NCBI RefSeq assembly: GCF_011752045.1
Contig: NZ_JAAKXW010000001.1
Span: forward strand, 868,001-932,000
DNA length: 64,000 nt
Source: Microbacterium hydrocarbonoxydans
GTDB lineage: Bacteria > Actinomycetota > Actinomycetes > Actinomycetales > Microbacteriaceae
Direction of reading: 5' to 3'
Part shown: one piece after another, positions 23,189-32,800 of the stretch
How the letters are laid out: the number at the start of each line of letters is the position of its first letter
Position numbering within the stretch: position 1 is the stretch's first letter
Notes under the pieces: generated by a model
Told to the model about the DNA's origin: nothing
Databases searched by the model: none
Seen by the model: the letters and a program-made list of their open reading frames with translations, nothing else
Position numbers and translations under genes: made by a program

Positions 23189-23976
23189 GCCTCGTGGTGC
23201 AGGACCTCGTGATCGAGATCGGCGGGCGGCGGGTCGTCGACGGGGTCTCCTTCGAGGTTCCGGACGGAGCCCGCCTCGGCCTGATCGGCGAATCGGGGTC
23301 GGGCAAGTCGCTCACCGCCCTCGCACTGCTCGGGCTGCTCCCCGACGGCGCGACGGCGAGCGGGAGCATCCGCTGGAACGGCACCGAGCTGATCGGGATG
23401 CCGGACCGCGAGCTCGCCGAGATCCGCGGCGACGAGATCGGCATCGTCTTCCAGGAGCCGCGCACCGCCCTCAACCCGATCCGCACGGTCGGGCGGCAGA
23501 TCGCCGAGGCCGTCCGGATCCACGAGGGGCTGGGACGGCGCGAGGCGAGGGTGCGTGCGATCGCAGAGGCCGCCCGCGTGCGGCTCCCCGACCCTGAGTC
23601 CCTCGTCGACCGGTATCCGCACCAGATCTCCGGCGGCCAGCGCCAGCGTGTCGCCATCGCCATGGCGCTCGCCTGCCGGCCGCGCCTGCTCATCGCCGAC
23701 GAGCCCACGACGGCGCTCGACGTGACGATCCAGGCCGAGATCCTCGCCCTGCTGCTCGGCCTGGTCGAGGAGGAGGGCATGTCCCTGGTGTTCATCACGC
23801 ACGACCTCGCGGTGCTCGCCCAGGTCGCGACGCACGGAGTCGTCCTCGAGCACGGGCGGGTGGTCGAATCGGCCCCTGTCTCCACGCTGCTGAGCGCGCC
23901 GGCCTCGCCGATCACGCAGGGGCTGCTCCGCGACGCCACCGCGACGCTGTGGCGTCCGGACGGAGGTGGCGCATGA
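23185..23976 (+). CDS. ABC importer ATP-binding protein (DppD type)
   Basis: A 263-residue ATPase: Walker A GESGSGKS, Q-loop FQEPRTALNP, signature ISGGQRQR, Walker B LLIADEPTTALD and switch His in ITHDLAVLAQ. The peptide-importer C-terminal extension is short; no iron-sulfur CxxC cluster motif of some OppD/DppD proteins is seen. ATGA overlaps on both sides. Confidence 0.93.
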   Translation: MSLVVQDLVIEIGGRRVVDGVSFEVPDGARLGLIGESGSGKSLTALALLGLLPDGATASGSIRWNGTELIGMPDRELAEIRGDEIGIVFQEPRTALNPIRTVGRQIAEAVRIHEGLGRREARVRAIAEAARVRLPDPESLVDRYPHQISGGQRQRVAIAMALACRPRLLIADEPTTALDVTIQAEILALLLGLVEEEGMSLVFITHDLAVLAQVATHGVVLEHGRVVESAPVSTLLSAPASPITQGLLRDATATLWRPDGGGA

Positions 23977-24767
23977 GCCTCATCGAGGCCCGCGGACTGC
24001 GGCGCGACTTCGTGGTGCCGAAGCGCTCCGCGTTCGAGCGCACGCGCCGGCACACCGCGCTGGCCCCCACCGACCTCGATGTCCCGGCCGGCACCTCGCT
24101 CGGCATCATCGGCGAGTCCGGCTCCGGGAAGTCGACGCTCGTCCGTCTGCTGCTCGGTCTCGATCGCCCCACCTCCGGCACGGTCGCCGTCGACGGCCGG
24201 AACGTCGACGCCACGGCATCCGCCAGGTCGCTGCACTGGCTGCGTCGCGCGACCGGACTCGTGTTCCAGGACCCGTATGCGTCCCTGGACCCGCGGATGA
24301 CGGCGGCGCAGATCATCGGCGAGCCGCTGTGGGCGCTGCAGCTCCCGGGAGACCACGCCGCGCGGATCCGCGAGGTGCTGCTCCAGGTCGGGCTCGAACC
24401 GGAGATGGCCGGCCGCTACCCGCACGAGTTCTCCGGCGGCCAGCGTCAGAGGATCGCGCTCGCCAGGGCGATCGTGCACCGGCCGCGCATCCTCGTGGGC
24501 GACGAGCCGCTCTCCGCGCTCGACGTCACCGTCCGGGCGCAGATCCTCGAGCTGCTGATCGAGCTGCGCGAGACGACCGATCTGACGCTGCTGCTGGTGT
24601 CGCACGACATCGGCGTCGTGCAGAACCTCTGCGATAGCGTGATCGTCACGAAGGACGGCCGCATCGTCGAGCGGGGAGCCACGAAGGACGTGCTGCTGCG
24701 CCCGCAGGACGACTACACCAAGGCGCTGCTCGCGGCGATCCCGGTGATCCCGGGGTCAGCCGCCTGA
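23973..24767 (+). CDS. ABC importer ATP-binding protein (DppF type)
   Basis: A 264-residue ATPase completing the importer: Walker A GESGSGKST, Q-loop FQDPYASLDP, signature FSGGQRQR, Walker B ILVGDEPLSALD (Gly where Ala is usual), and switch His in VSHDIGVVQ. The ATG at 23973 overlaps the preceding stop; an upstream in-frame GTG would lengthen the overlap and is less likely. The end overlaps the convergent GNAT gene by 12 bp, with no terminator visible. Confidence 0.93.
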   Translation: MSLIEARGLRRDFVVPKRSAFERTRRHTALAPTDLDVPAGTSLGIIGESGSGKSTLVRLLLGLDRPTSGTVAVDGRNVDATASARSLHWLRRATGLVFQDPYASLDPRMTAAQIIGEPLWALQLPGDHAARIREVLLQVGLEPEMAGRYPHEFSGGQRQRIALARAIVHRPRILVGDEPLSALDVTVRAQILELLIELRETTDLTLLLVSHDIGVVQNLCDSVIVTKDGRIVERGATKDVLLRPQDDYTKALLAAIPVIPGSAA

Positions 24768-25379
24768 GACCGGCCTGCGGCCGAACAGCTTCCGCCGCCC
24801 CGTGTGCTTCAGGGACTTCTTCATGTACACCGTCCCGAGGTCGCGGCCGAACTTGTGCCCGACGCGGCCCGTGCGGCCTGCCTCGACGAAGCCGAGCCTG
24901 GCGTGCAGCCGGATCGATGCCTCGGCCTTGCTGTCGCTGATCACGGCCACCATCTCGCGGATGCCGAGCTGCTCGCACGCGTCGATGAGCTCCTGCAGAA
25001 GGGCGGCGCCGAGACCCTTCCCGCCCGCACCGGGGCCGAGGTAGATGGAGTCCTCGACGGTGTAGCGGTACGCGTTGCGCCCCGCCCACGGCTGAGCCAG
25101 CGCGTACCCGAGCACGACCCCCGCCGGCGACACGGCGACGAGGAACGGCAGGCCCAGCCTGCTCAGCAGCGCGAACTTCTCCCGCCAGTACGGGATGCTG
25201 CTGCGCCGTTCGTCCAGCGTCACCACCGAGTTGCTCACGAAGTGGTTGTAGATCTCGCGGATGTGCGGCAGATCGGCGCTGCGGGCGGGCCGGATCGCGT
25301 AGGCGAAGACCTCCGGGGCGGGCGCAGGGCGCAGATGACGCGGCAGGACCCGACGACGGTCACCGGGTTCGAACTGCAT
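24756..25379 (-). CDS. GNAT acetyltransferase (PAT-like)
   Basis: A 207-residue GNAT-fold protein resembling phosphinothricin/methionine-sulfoximine acetyltransferases: IRPARSADLPHIREIYNHFVSNSVVTLDE, the substrate strand RYTVEDSIYLGPGAGGKGLGAALLQ (acetyl-CoA loop GAGGKGLG), VISDSKAEASIRLHARLGFVEAG, and GTVYMKK. These usually acetylate the amino group of small amino-acid analogues. About 25 extra N-terminal residues and a basic tail (HTGRRKLFGRRP) flank the core; a shorter start is possible. It overlaps the dppF-like gene tail to tail. Confidence 0.82.
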   Translation of the reverse strand: MQFEPGDRRRVLPRHLRPAPAPEVFAYAIRPARSADLPHIREIYNHFVSNSVVTLDERRSSIPYWREKFALLSRLGLPFLVAVSPAGVVLGYALAQPWAGRNAYRYTVEDSIYLGPGAGGKGLGAALLQELIDACEQLGIREMVAVISDSKAEASIRLHARLGFVEAGRTGRVGHKFGRDLGTVYMKKSLKHTGRRKLFGRRPVSGG

Positions 25380-25427
25380 GCGATCAGCATAGGTCCGATC
25401 GGCGCCGCGCGGCGGGCGGCGCCGCGA

Positions 25428-26129
25428 TCACTTCTCGCCGTCGACCCGCCAGTCGACGGGCGCGGCGCCGAGACCTTCGAGCAGGGCGTTCGACCGGGAG
25501 AACGGACGGGAGCCGAAGAACCCGCGGCTCGCCGACAGCGGCGACGGGTGCGCGGAGGCGATCACCGGCGTCGCGCCGAGGAGCGGCTGCAGGTTCGCGG
25601 CATCCCTCCCCCACAGCACCGCCACGAGCGGCGCATCACGGGCTACCAGGGCGCGGATCGCGAGCTCGGTGACCTTCTCCCAGCCCCAGCCGCGGTGAGA
25701 GGCCGCGGCCCCCGGCTGCACGGTGAGCACCCTGTTCAGCAGCAGGACGCCCTGATCGCTCCACGCCGTGAGATCGCCATGGGGTGCGGGCGGGATGCCG
25801 AGATCGCTCTCGCGCTCCTTGTAGATGTTGCCCAGGCTCCGCGGCAGCGGACGCACGTCGCGGTCGACCGCGAAGGAGAGCCCGATCGGATGCCCCGGCG
25901 TCGGATAGGGGTCCTGTCCGGTGATCAGCACCCGCACGTCGGCGAGCGGACGCTGGAAGGCCCGCAGCACGTTCGCACCGGCCGGAAGGTAGCCGCGCCC
26001 GGCCGCCTGCTCGGCGCGCAGCCGCTCCCCCAGCGCGGAGATGATCTCCTGCGCCGGGGCGAGCGCCTCCGCCCAGCCGGGATCCACGAGCCCGTCGCCG
26101 GCGAGCTCTGCGAGGCTGCGCGGCGGCAT
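25428..26129 (-). CDS. ung: Uracil-DNA glycosylase, family 1
   Basis: Removes uracil from DNA in base-excision repair. The 233-residue protein carries the catalytic water-activating loop [16 protein letters not shown] (Asp73), the uracil-specificity strand [11 protein letters not shown], and the minor-groove loop [11 protein letters not shown] (His194). The N-terminus is typical. The ATG at 26129 shares one base with the stop of the upstream SDR gene (TGATG), so it is probably translated by reinitiation. Confidence 0.96.
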   Translation of the reverse strand: MPPRSLAELAGDGLVDPGWAEALAPAQEIISALGERLRAEQAAGRGYLPAGANVLRAFQRPLADVRVLITGQDPYPTPGHPIGLSFAVDRDVRPLPRSLGNIYKERESDLGIPPAPHGDLTAWSDQGVLLLNRVLTVQPGAAASHRGWGWEKVTELAIRALVARDAPLVAVLWGRDAANLQPLLGATPVIASAHPSPLSASRGFFGSRPFSRSNALLEGLGAAPVDWRVDGEK

Positions 26130-26911
26130 CAGTCGTCGGCCCGCACGCGGAGCGGACCGCGGGCGAGAAGGTGATTCGCCGACTGCGCCACCGGCCGCAT
26201 CGTGATGAGGTCGAGGTTGACATGCCGTGGCGCGTCGAGAGCGTAGGCGATGACGTCGGCGACGTCGGCGGCGACGAGCGGCGCCTCCACGCCCGAGTAG
26301 ACGGCCTCCGCGGCCACGGCGTCGCCGCCGAGGCGGTTGAGGGCGAACTCCTCGGTGTGCACCATGCCCGGAGCGATCTCGGAGACGCGGATGGGCTCGC
26401 CGTTCAGCTCCAGGCGCAGGGCGTGCACGAGCATCGCCTGCGCCGCCTTCGCGGCGTTGTAGCCGCCGCCGCCGGCATACGCGACCTGCGCGGCCGTCGA
26501 CGTCACGAAGAGCGTGTCCGCGTGCCCGTCGGCATCGGCCGCCCTCCGCAGCAGCGGCAGGAACCCTGCCACGAGGCGCTGCGTGGCCAGCACGTTCGCG
26601 TCGTACATCCACTGCCAGTCGTCGATCGAGGCGTCCTCGACCCGATCGGTCCCGCGGGCGCCGCCGGCGACCTGCACCAGGGCGTGGACGGGCCCGGATG
26701 CCTCCACCGCCGCGATCATCGACGCCACGGCATCCGCGTCGGTCAGGTCGCAGGCGACGACCTGCGCTCCCGTCTCAGCGGCGAGCGCGGCCAGCCTGCC
26801 CTCGCGTCGGGCCACCCCGACCACGTCCCACCCTCGGGAGCGGAGGGCGCGAACCGTCGCCTCGCCGATCCCCGAGCTCGCACCGGTCACAACTGCACGC
26901 CTGTTCACCAT
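26129..26911 (-). CDS. Short-chain dehydrogenase/reductase
   Basis: A classical SDR of about 260 residues: cofactor motif TGASSGIG (10-17), CDLTDAD, a modified NAG site (QVAGG), and the catalytic Ser138-Tyr151-Lys155 in [21 protein letters not shown]. An Arg pair after beta-2 (ARREGR) favours NADP(H). Resembles the YdfG-like SDRs acting on 3-hydroxy acids, but the substrate is unknown. The exact start is uncertain: GTG at 26920, ATG at 26911 or GTG at 26908 all lie beside the same GGAGGG; ATG 26911 is taken. ung follows with a TGATG overlap. Confidence 0.85.
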   Translation of the reverse strand: MVNRRAVVTGASSGIGEATVRALRSRGWDVVGVARREGRLAALAAETGAQVVACDLTDADAVASMIAAVEASGPVHALVQVAGGARGTDRVEDASIDDWQWMYDANVLATQRLVAGFLPLLRRAADADGHADTLFVTSTAAQVAYAGGGGYNAAKAAQAMLVHALRLELNGEPIRVSEIAPGMVHTEEFALNRLGGDAVAAEAVYSGVEAPLVAADVADVIAYALDAPRHVNLDLITMRPVAQSANHLLARGPLRVRADD

Positions 26912-26981
26912 GCCCTCCACCGTACGATGTTCCGCGTCCTGACGCAGGCAGGCACTGTTACGTCACATGTCCCGTCCGTTG

Positions 26982-27008
26982 TTGACAAGCGCCGAAGTTC
27001 CGTACTGT
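26982..27008 (+). promoter_or_regulatory. Candidate sigma-70 promoter of metY
   Basis: A perfect -35 TTGACA (26982-26987) and TACTGT (27003-27008) with 15 bp between, about 50 bp before the metY ATG. The spacer is short, so the -10 may be displaced by 1-2 bases. Confidence 0.5.
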
Positions 27009-27057
27009 CGCTGCAACGGCACACGGCCGACAGACCTACGAGTTCCAGGGGGAACAC

Positions 27058-28380
27058 ATGTCCGCACCCGAGACCTGGCGTTTCGAGACCAAGCAGATCC
27101 ATTCCGGCGCCGCTCCCGACCCGGTCACCAAGGCACGCGCGACGCCGATCTACCAGACCACCTCCTACGTGTTCGACAGCGCGGACCACGCGGCCAACCT
27201 GTTCGCCCTGGCCGAGTTCGGCAACATCTACACCCGCATCCAGAACCCGACGCAGGATGTCCTGGAGCAGCGCCTCGCGGCTCTCGAGGGCGGCACCGGC
27301 GCCCTCGTCCTCTCCAGCGGCCAGGCCGCGTCGACGTTCGCGATCCTGAACATCGCCGAGGCGGGCGACCACTTCGTCGCCTCGAGCTCGATCTACGGCG
27401 GCACCTACAACCTCTTCAAGTACACCCTCGCCAAGCTCGGCATCGAGGTCACCTTCGTCGAGAACCAGGACGACCCGGAGGAGTGGCGCCGCGCGGTCCG
27501 CCCGAACACCAAGCTGTTCTTCGCGGAGACCATCGGCAACCCGCAGATCAACGTCCTCGACATCCGCACCGTCGCCGACGTCGCCCACGAGAGCGGCGTG
27601 CCGCTCATCGTCGACAACACGATCGCGACCCCGTACCTGATCCGTCCGTTCGAGCACGGCGCCGACATCGTCATCCACTCCGTCACGAAGTTCCTCGGCG
27701 GACACGGCACGACCATCGGCGGCGTGATCGTCGACGGCGGCACCTTCGAGTGGTCGAAGAACGTCGAGAGGTTCCCCGGTCTGACCGTGCCCGACCCGTC
27801 CTACCACGGCGCCAGCTACACCACAGCCGTCGGCGACCCGCTCGCGTACATCATCAAGGCCCGGGTGCAGCTGCTCCGCGACCTCGGCTCCGCGATCGCC
27901 CCGCAGAGCGCCTGGAACCTCATCCAGGGCGTGGAGACCCTGTCGCTGCGCATCGAGCGTCACGTGCAGAACGCGCAGGAGATCGCCGAGTGGCTCGACA
28001 GCCGCGACGACGTCGCCGCCGTCAACTACTCCGGCCTGCCGTCCTCGCCGTGGTACGCCACCGCGAACAAGTACGCGCCCAAGGGCGTCGGCGCCGTGCT
28101 CTCCTTCGAGCTGAAGGGCGGCGTCGAGGCCGGGCGCGAGTTCGTGAACAGCCTCTCGCTGTTCAGCCACCTCGCGAACATCGGCGACGTGCGCTCGCTG
28201 GTCATCCACCCCGCCTCGACCACGCACGCGCAGCTCACTCCCGAGCAGCAGCTGACCGCCGGAGTGACGCCGGGCCTCGTGCGCCTGTCGGTCGGCATCG
28301 AGAACATCGAGGATCTCAAGGCCGACCTCGACCAGGCTCTCGCCGCGGCGCGCCGCGTGTCGGAGGCCGCTCGCGCCTGA
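27058..28380 (+). CDS. metY: O-acetylhomoserine sulfhydrylase
   Basis: PLP enzyme of the Cys/Met metabolism family (gamma-replacement) that joins O-acetylhomoserine and sulfide to homocysteine, bypassing cystathionine. The 440-residue length and sequence fit MetY: TKQIHSGAAPD at the start, FGNIYTRIQNPTQDVLEQRLAALEGG, SSIYGGTYNLFKYT, VDNTIATPYL, and the PLP-lysine motif SVTKFLGGHGTTIGG (Lys211). A short 5' leader with CCAGGGGG lies before the ATG. metX, whose product makes its substrate, follows 153 bp downstream on the same strand but behind a strong terminator, so they are probably separate units. Confidence 0.96.
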   Translation: MSAPETWRFETKQIHSGAAPDPVTKARATPIYQTTSYVFDSADHAANLFALAEFGNIYTRIQNPTQDVLEQRLAALEGGTGALVLSSGQAASTFAILNIAEAGDHFVASSSIYGGTYNLFKYTLAKLGIEVTFVENQDDPEEWRRAVRPNTKLFFAETIGNPQINVLDIRTVADVAHESGVPLIVDNTIATPYLIRPFEHGADIVIHSVTKFLGGHGTTIGGVIVDGGTFEWSKNVERFPGLTVPDPSYHGASYTTAVGDPLAYIIKARVQLLRDLGSAIAPQSAWNLIQGVETLSLRIERHVQNAQEIAEWLDSRDDVAAVNYSGLPSSPWYATANKYAPKGVGAVLSFELKGGVEAGREFVNSLSLFSHLANIGDVRSLVIHPASTTHAQLTPEQQLTAGVTPGLVRLSVGIENIEDLKADLDQALAAARRVSEAARA

Positions 28381-28396
28381 CTCTCCTCCTCAGAGA

Positions 28397-28436
28397 CGCA
28401 GAGGCGCCCCGGATCGTGGTCCGGGGCGCCTCTGCG
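28397..28436 (+). terminator. Strong terminator hairpin after metY
   Basis: A perfect 17-bp stem (28397-28413 with 28420-28436) around TCGTGG, 16 bp after the metY stop. It separates metY from metX. Confidence 0.8.
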
Positions 28437-28533
28437 CGTTCCGGGGTCCGCGTCGTGTGCCGGCCGGTTTCGAAATGAGACGCGCTGCCGTAACCTTCGC
28501 CGGCCGCCACCCCGTGCAGGCGAGAATGGAGGG

Positions 28534-29742
28534 ATGGACTGGCAGACGACCTCGGAGGACACGGTGCCGTCGGCACCGGTGACCGAGGCCGACGTCCGGC
28601 TTCTGCGCGCGCGCCCGCCGGCCACCGGCGCCTGGCGGGACGGCGATCCCGCCGGCGGACGGCGCTTCGCCTCCTTCGGCGGATTCCAGACCGAGAGCGG
28701 CTCCGAGCTGCCCGGCATCCGTCTCGCCTTCGAGACCTGGGGCGAGCTGAACGCCGCCCGCGACAACGCGATCCTCGTCCTGCATGCGCTCACCGGCGAC
28801 AGCCACGTGCGCGGCGAGGCCGGGGCCGGCCACCCCACCGCCGGCTGGTGGGAGGAGATCGTCGGGCCCGGCGCGCCGCTGGACACCGACCGCTGGTTCG
28901 TGATCGCGCCGAACATGCTCGGCGGCTGCCAGGGGTCCACGGGTCCTGCGAGTGTCGCCCCGGACGGCTACGAGTGGGCCTCGCGGTTCCCGTACCTGAC
29001 GATCCGGGACCAGGTCTCAGCCCAGGTGCGCCTGGCCGATGCGTTCGGAATCGACGCCTGGGCCGCCGTCATCGGGGGTTCCATGGGCGGCATGCACGCC
29101 CTGGAGTGGGCGATCACGCATCCGGAGCGCGTGCAGCGGCTCGCCGTGCTGTCCTCTCCCCCGGTGACGACCGCCGATCAGATCGCGCTGAACACGGTGC
29201 AGCTGGAGACGATCCGGATGGACCCGCGCTTCCAGGGCGGGGAGTACTACGACCTCGCCGACGGCGACGGCCCGCATCGCGGTCTCGCCCTGGCACGGCG
29301 GATGGCGCTGCTGAACTACCGCAGCCCGATCGAGCTCAACCAGCGCTTCCAGCGCTCCTGGCAGTCGGGGGTCTCCCCGCTCGGGCACGGCGGGCGGTTC
29401 GCGGTGGAGTCCTACCTCGACTTCCACGGCAACAAGTTCACGCGCCGTTTCGACGCGAACAGCTACATCACGCTCGTCGAGGCGATGAACTCGCACGATG
29501 TGGGGCGAGGACGCGGCGGCGTCGAGGAGGCTCTGCGCTCGGTCACCGCGACCGCGCTCGTGCTCGGCATCGACAGCGACCGGCTCTTCCCCGTCGACGG
29601 GCAGCATCGCATCGCCCGGAGCATCCCGAACACGCTCGACGGCAGCGAGGCCGTGGTGCTCGCCAGCGACTTCGGGCACGACGGCTTCCTCATCGAGACC
29701 GAGGCCGTCGGCGCGCATCTGCGCCGGCTGCTGCGCGCCTAG
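28534..29742 (+). CDS. metX: Homoserine O-acetyltransferase
   Basis: Alpha/beta-fold enzyme making O-acetylhomoserine from homoserine and acetyl-CoA. The 402-residue protein has HALTGDSHV, the NMLGGCQGSTGPAS substrate loop, nucleophile elbow GGSMGGMHALEW (Ser183), and the C-terminal Asp and His in GIDSDRLFP and GHDGFLIE. About 40 extra residues precede the conserved core. The ATG at 28534 directly abuts GGAGGG; a GAGAAT -10-like box 6 nt upstream suggests a leaderless transcript instead. Supplies the substrate for MetY, upstream. Confidence 0.95.
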   Translation: MDWQTTSEDTVPSAPVTEADVRLLRARPPATGAWRDGDPAGGRRFASFGGFQTESGSELPGIRLAFETWGELNAARDNAILVLHALTGDSHVRGEAGAGHPTAGWWEEIVGPGAPLDTDRWFVIAPNMLGGCQGSTGPASVAPDGYEWASRFPYLTIRDQVSAQVRLADAFGIDAWAAVIGGSMGGMHALEWAITHPERVQRLAVLSSPPVTTADQIALNTVQLETIRMDPRFQGGEYYDLADGDGPHRGLALARRMALLNYRSPIELNQRFQRSWQSGVSPLGHGGRFAVESYLDFHGNKFTRRFDANSYITLVEAMNSHDVGRGRGGVEEALRSVTATALVLGIDSDRLFPVDGQHRIARSIPNTLDGSEAVVLASDFGHDGFLIETEAVGAHLRRLLRA

Positions 29743-29764
29743 CCGGGAGCCGACCCGCGTCCAC

Positions 29765-29805
29765 GCGGAAGGGTCCAGGACTCGAGCGAGTCCCGGACCC
29801 TCCGC
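29765..29805. terminator. Bidirectional terminator between metX and the phosphoesterase gene
   Basis: A long stem (29765-29784 with 29787-29805, one or two interruptions) between two converging genes, 23 bp after the metX stop and 15 bp before the other stop. Confidence 0.7.
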
Positions 29806-29819
29806 GCGTCAGCGGCCGA

Positions 29820-32800
29820 TCACTTCCTGCCGGCGACCTTCGCGGTCTTCGGCGAGGTGCTGACGGCGGTCGTGAAGCCGTCGGACTCGCCGGTGACGAT
29901 CACCTGGATCCGCTTGTTGCGGTCCGACGGGGCGACCGTGTAGGTCGCGTCGTCGGCGCCGCGGATCGGCTTGCCGTCGCGCAGCCACTGATAGGTGAAG
30001 CGCTCGGCGACGGGCACCCAGGCGCCGGTGTCGGCCGTGAGCGTGGCCCCGACCTTCGCGGCGCCGTCGATCTCCACCGCCGTGGCGAGGAACTCGCGAG
30101 GGATGTCCGCGTCGATCGCGTCGATCCGCACGTCGTCGATCGCCCACCACCAGTTGTTGCCGGCGACGTAGCGGAACTTCACGGTCGCCGTCGTGGCGCC
30201 CTCCGGGACGTCGACGGCCTCATCACGGTGGCTGTTGATGTCGTCCTTCTCCGGCGAGCCGGCGCCCCAGGCTGCGAGCGTGACGCGCTCCCCCGTGTCG
30301 AACTCGACGTACGCCTCCGCCGTCTGGTCGTCCTCCTGGCGGTAGCTGTTGTCCCACTGCACCCGCACCTGCACGCTGCCCTCGGGGAGCGTCAGCGCCG
30401 GGGCGTTCAGCGTCGTGTCGATCCGGCCTGCGCCCGGGGCGTCGTTCCACTCGTCGCCGTCGGCCACGGCGATCACGCCGGTGCCCTTGGTGAAGCGGTC
30501 GCGCTCCTGGTTCTCGGCGAGCCAGAACTCGGGCGTCGCGAACGTCCAGCCGCGCAGATCCTGCATCCCGCCCGTGCCCATGCCGTCGGCGTTGGTGACC
30601 GACCAGCCGTCAGGGCCCTGCTGGGTCCAGCCGACGACACCGGGGTTGTGCTGGATGCCGGGCTTCAGAGCATCCTTCAGACCGTCGAAGGACTCGTCGG
30701 TCAGCGAGACCGTGAGGTCCTGCCACTGCGCATAGAGGGTGATCGTGGCACGGGCCTCGGCGATCCCGGTGACCTCGGCGCCGTCGGCATAGTAGGTCCC
30801 CGATCCGTCGGGCTCCGTGTTCCAGGCGATGAACCGCTGGTGGGCGCGCTCGAACCCGTTCTCCGTCAGCGTGCCCGTGCCGTCGGCCGGGAGCTCGCTC
30901 GGCGCGGTGGATCCGCCGGTGGCGCCGTTGCCGTCGTAGACGACGCCGTAGTGACCGGGGAGGCCGAACACGCCCGTGACGGTGACGTCGCGCTCGGGCA
31001 TCTCGAAGGCGCCCTCGGCGATCTCGATCGCGCCGGCGGGCACGTCGATGCCGTCGACGGCGATCTCCCAGGCCCACAGCTCGTCGCCGGCGGCGGGACT
31101 GCTCGTCATGCGCACCGTCTGACCGGCCGGAGCCGATGCGGGGTCCGCGGCGACCGTGCCGTCTCCGCGGACGGCCGTGGTGACGGTGTGCGGCTCGGCC
31201 GAACCAGAGGAGCCGGTGAACACGGCCTCGACGGAGACTGCACCGGCCGGCATGGTGAACGTGCCGTCGGCGATCTCGAGGTCGCCGTCGACGACGTCCC
31301 ACCCGAGGAACGTCTCTCCCTGGGCGGGTGTCGCCGACAGGGTGACCTTCGCTCCGGGGAGCGCCTCCGTCACGTCCGCCGAGGCCGTGCCGGCGCCCGC
31401 GACGGTGACCGCGACGTCGTAGCCGCTCGTGGTGAAGGCGGTGCGCAGCTGCTCGCCCTCCTTGCCCCAGGTGTTGATGGGCGTGATGCGCGCCTCGTAC
31501 TCGCGTCCGGGCTCCAGGTTCCACACGATGTGCCTGAGGGTCTCCGGCATCGGGATGAAGTAGAAGCCGGACCACTGCGTGAACGTGTTCACGACCTTCT
31601 GGGTGGCGGTGTCGACCACTTCGTAGCGGTACTTGTGGACGATGTCGCCGACCTCGTTGGGTGCGACCTCGGCCTGGTCGAACGTGATCATCGCCTGGGT
31701 CGGCTCGATCTCGGATGCCGTCACCGCGGCCCCCGCGGGCCAGATCGGCGCACCCGTGCGCTCAGCGCGGGCGTCGCCGAGCGGGAAGCGCTGCTCGAAG
31801 GCGAGCGTCTCGTCGACGCTGTCGGCGATGTCCCACGTCCAGACCTGGTCCTCCCAGGCCTTCGCTCGGAGATCGTAGGTCTTGATGGTCACCTGCGAGC
31901 CCTCGACCTGGACGATCGCGGTCTCGCGGTTGTTTCCGCCGTCGTCGGGCGTGCTGTCGCTCGTGACCTTGCTGTACGGGTCGGTGCTGACGACGCCGCG
32001 CTCGAACTCGTAGTAGTCCAGCGGCGGGGCGTTCACCGTGGTGAAGCCGCCTGCCCCCTCGGCGCCCTGCCAGATCGAGGAGGAGATGTGGTTCGGGGTG
32101 TGGATGTGGCCGCCCCAGACCACCGCCTGCGGGTAGTCCTCGAACAGCGACTCGAAGGAGTCGCCGCATCCGGTGGCGAGCCCGGAGCCGTACCACTCGT
32201 TCGACACGTAGTGCGTGCAGCGCAGCGGGGCGTGCACGAGCACGAAGATCGGCTGCGTCGGGTTCTCCGCGACGGCCGCGGCCAGGCGGGTGCGCAGCCA
32301 GTCGGCCGCGTAGGCGTAGTCGTTGCTCGCGCCGGCGGTCGGGTGGCCGGTGCTCTCGTCGAGCTGACCGGATCCCGGGCTGACCGTGATGAAGTGGTAG
32401 CCGTTCATGACGTGGTCGGCGTTCGGAGCCTGGCCGAGCGTGGATTCGAAGAGCTTGTAGCCGGACAGGTTCGAGCCGACGTCGTGATTGCCGAGGGACG
32501 CGATGACGGGAAGGTCGCCCTGGCTGCGGTCGAGGGTGTCGCGCAGCCCCTGGTACTCCGCCGAGGTGGCGTTGTTGGTGAGGTCGCCGACGAACAGCGC
32601 GGCGTCCATCCCCTGCTCCTTCCAGAAGCCGAACGCCTCGTCGAGGTCCGACCACCGGTTGTGGATGTCGCCGATCGCGGCGAAGGAGACGCTTCCCGGC
32701 TCGCCCGAGGGCAGCTCGGCCGCGGCCCGGGCCGGGCTCGTCTCGGTCCCGGCGAGCGGGGCGGGAGCCGAGACGGCGAGGTCGTACGTCTGCGTGGCGA

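Noticed and set aside
19838-24767. Nickel-specific (NikABCDE) annotation of the first ABC operon
   Set aside because: SBP_bac_5 proteins cover peptides, nickel and sugars; no metal-binding His signature or urease/hydrogenase gene supports nickel.
26912-27057. SAM riboswitch upstream of metY
   Set aside because: The 146-bp leader region does not show the paired helices or conserved bases of SAM-I/SAM-II elements; a simple promoter explains it.
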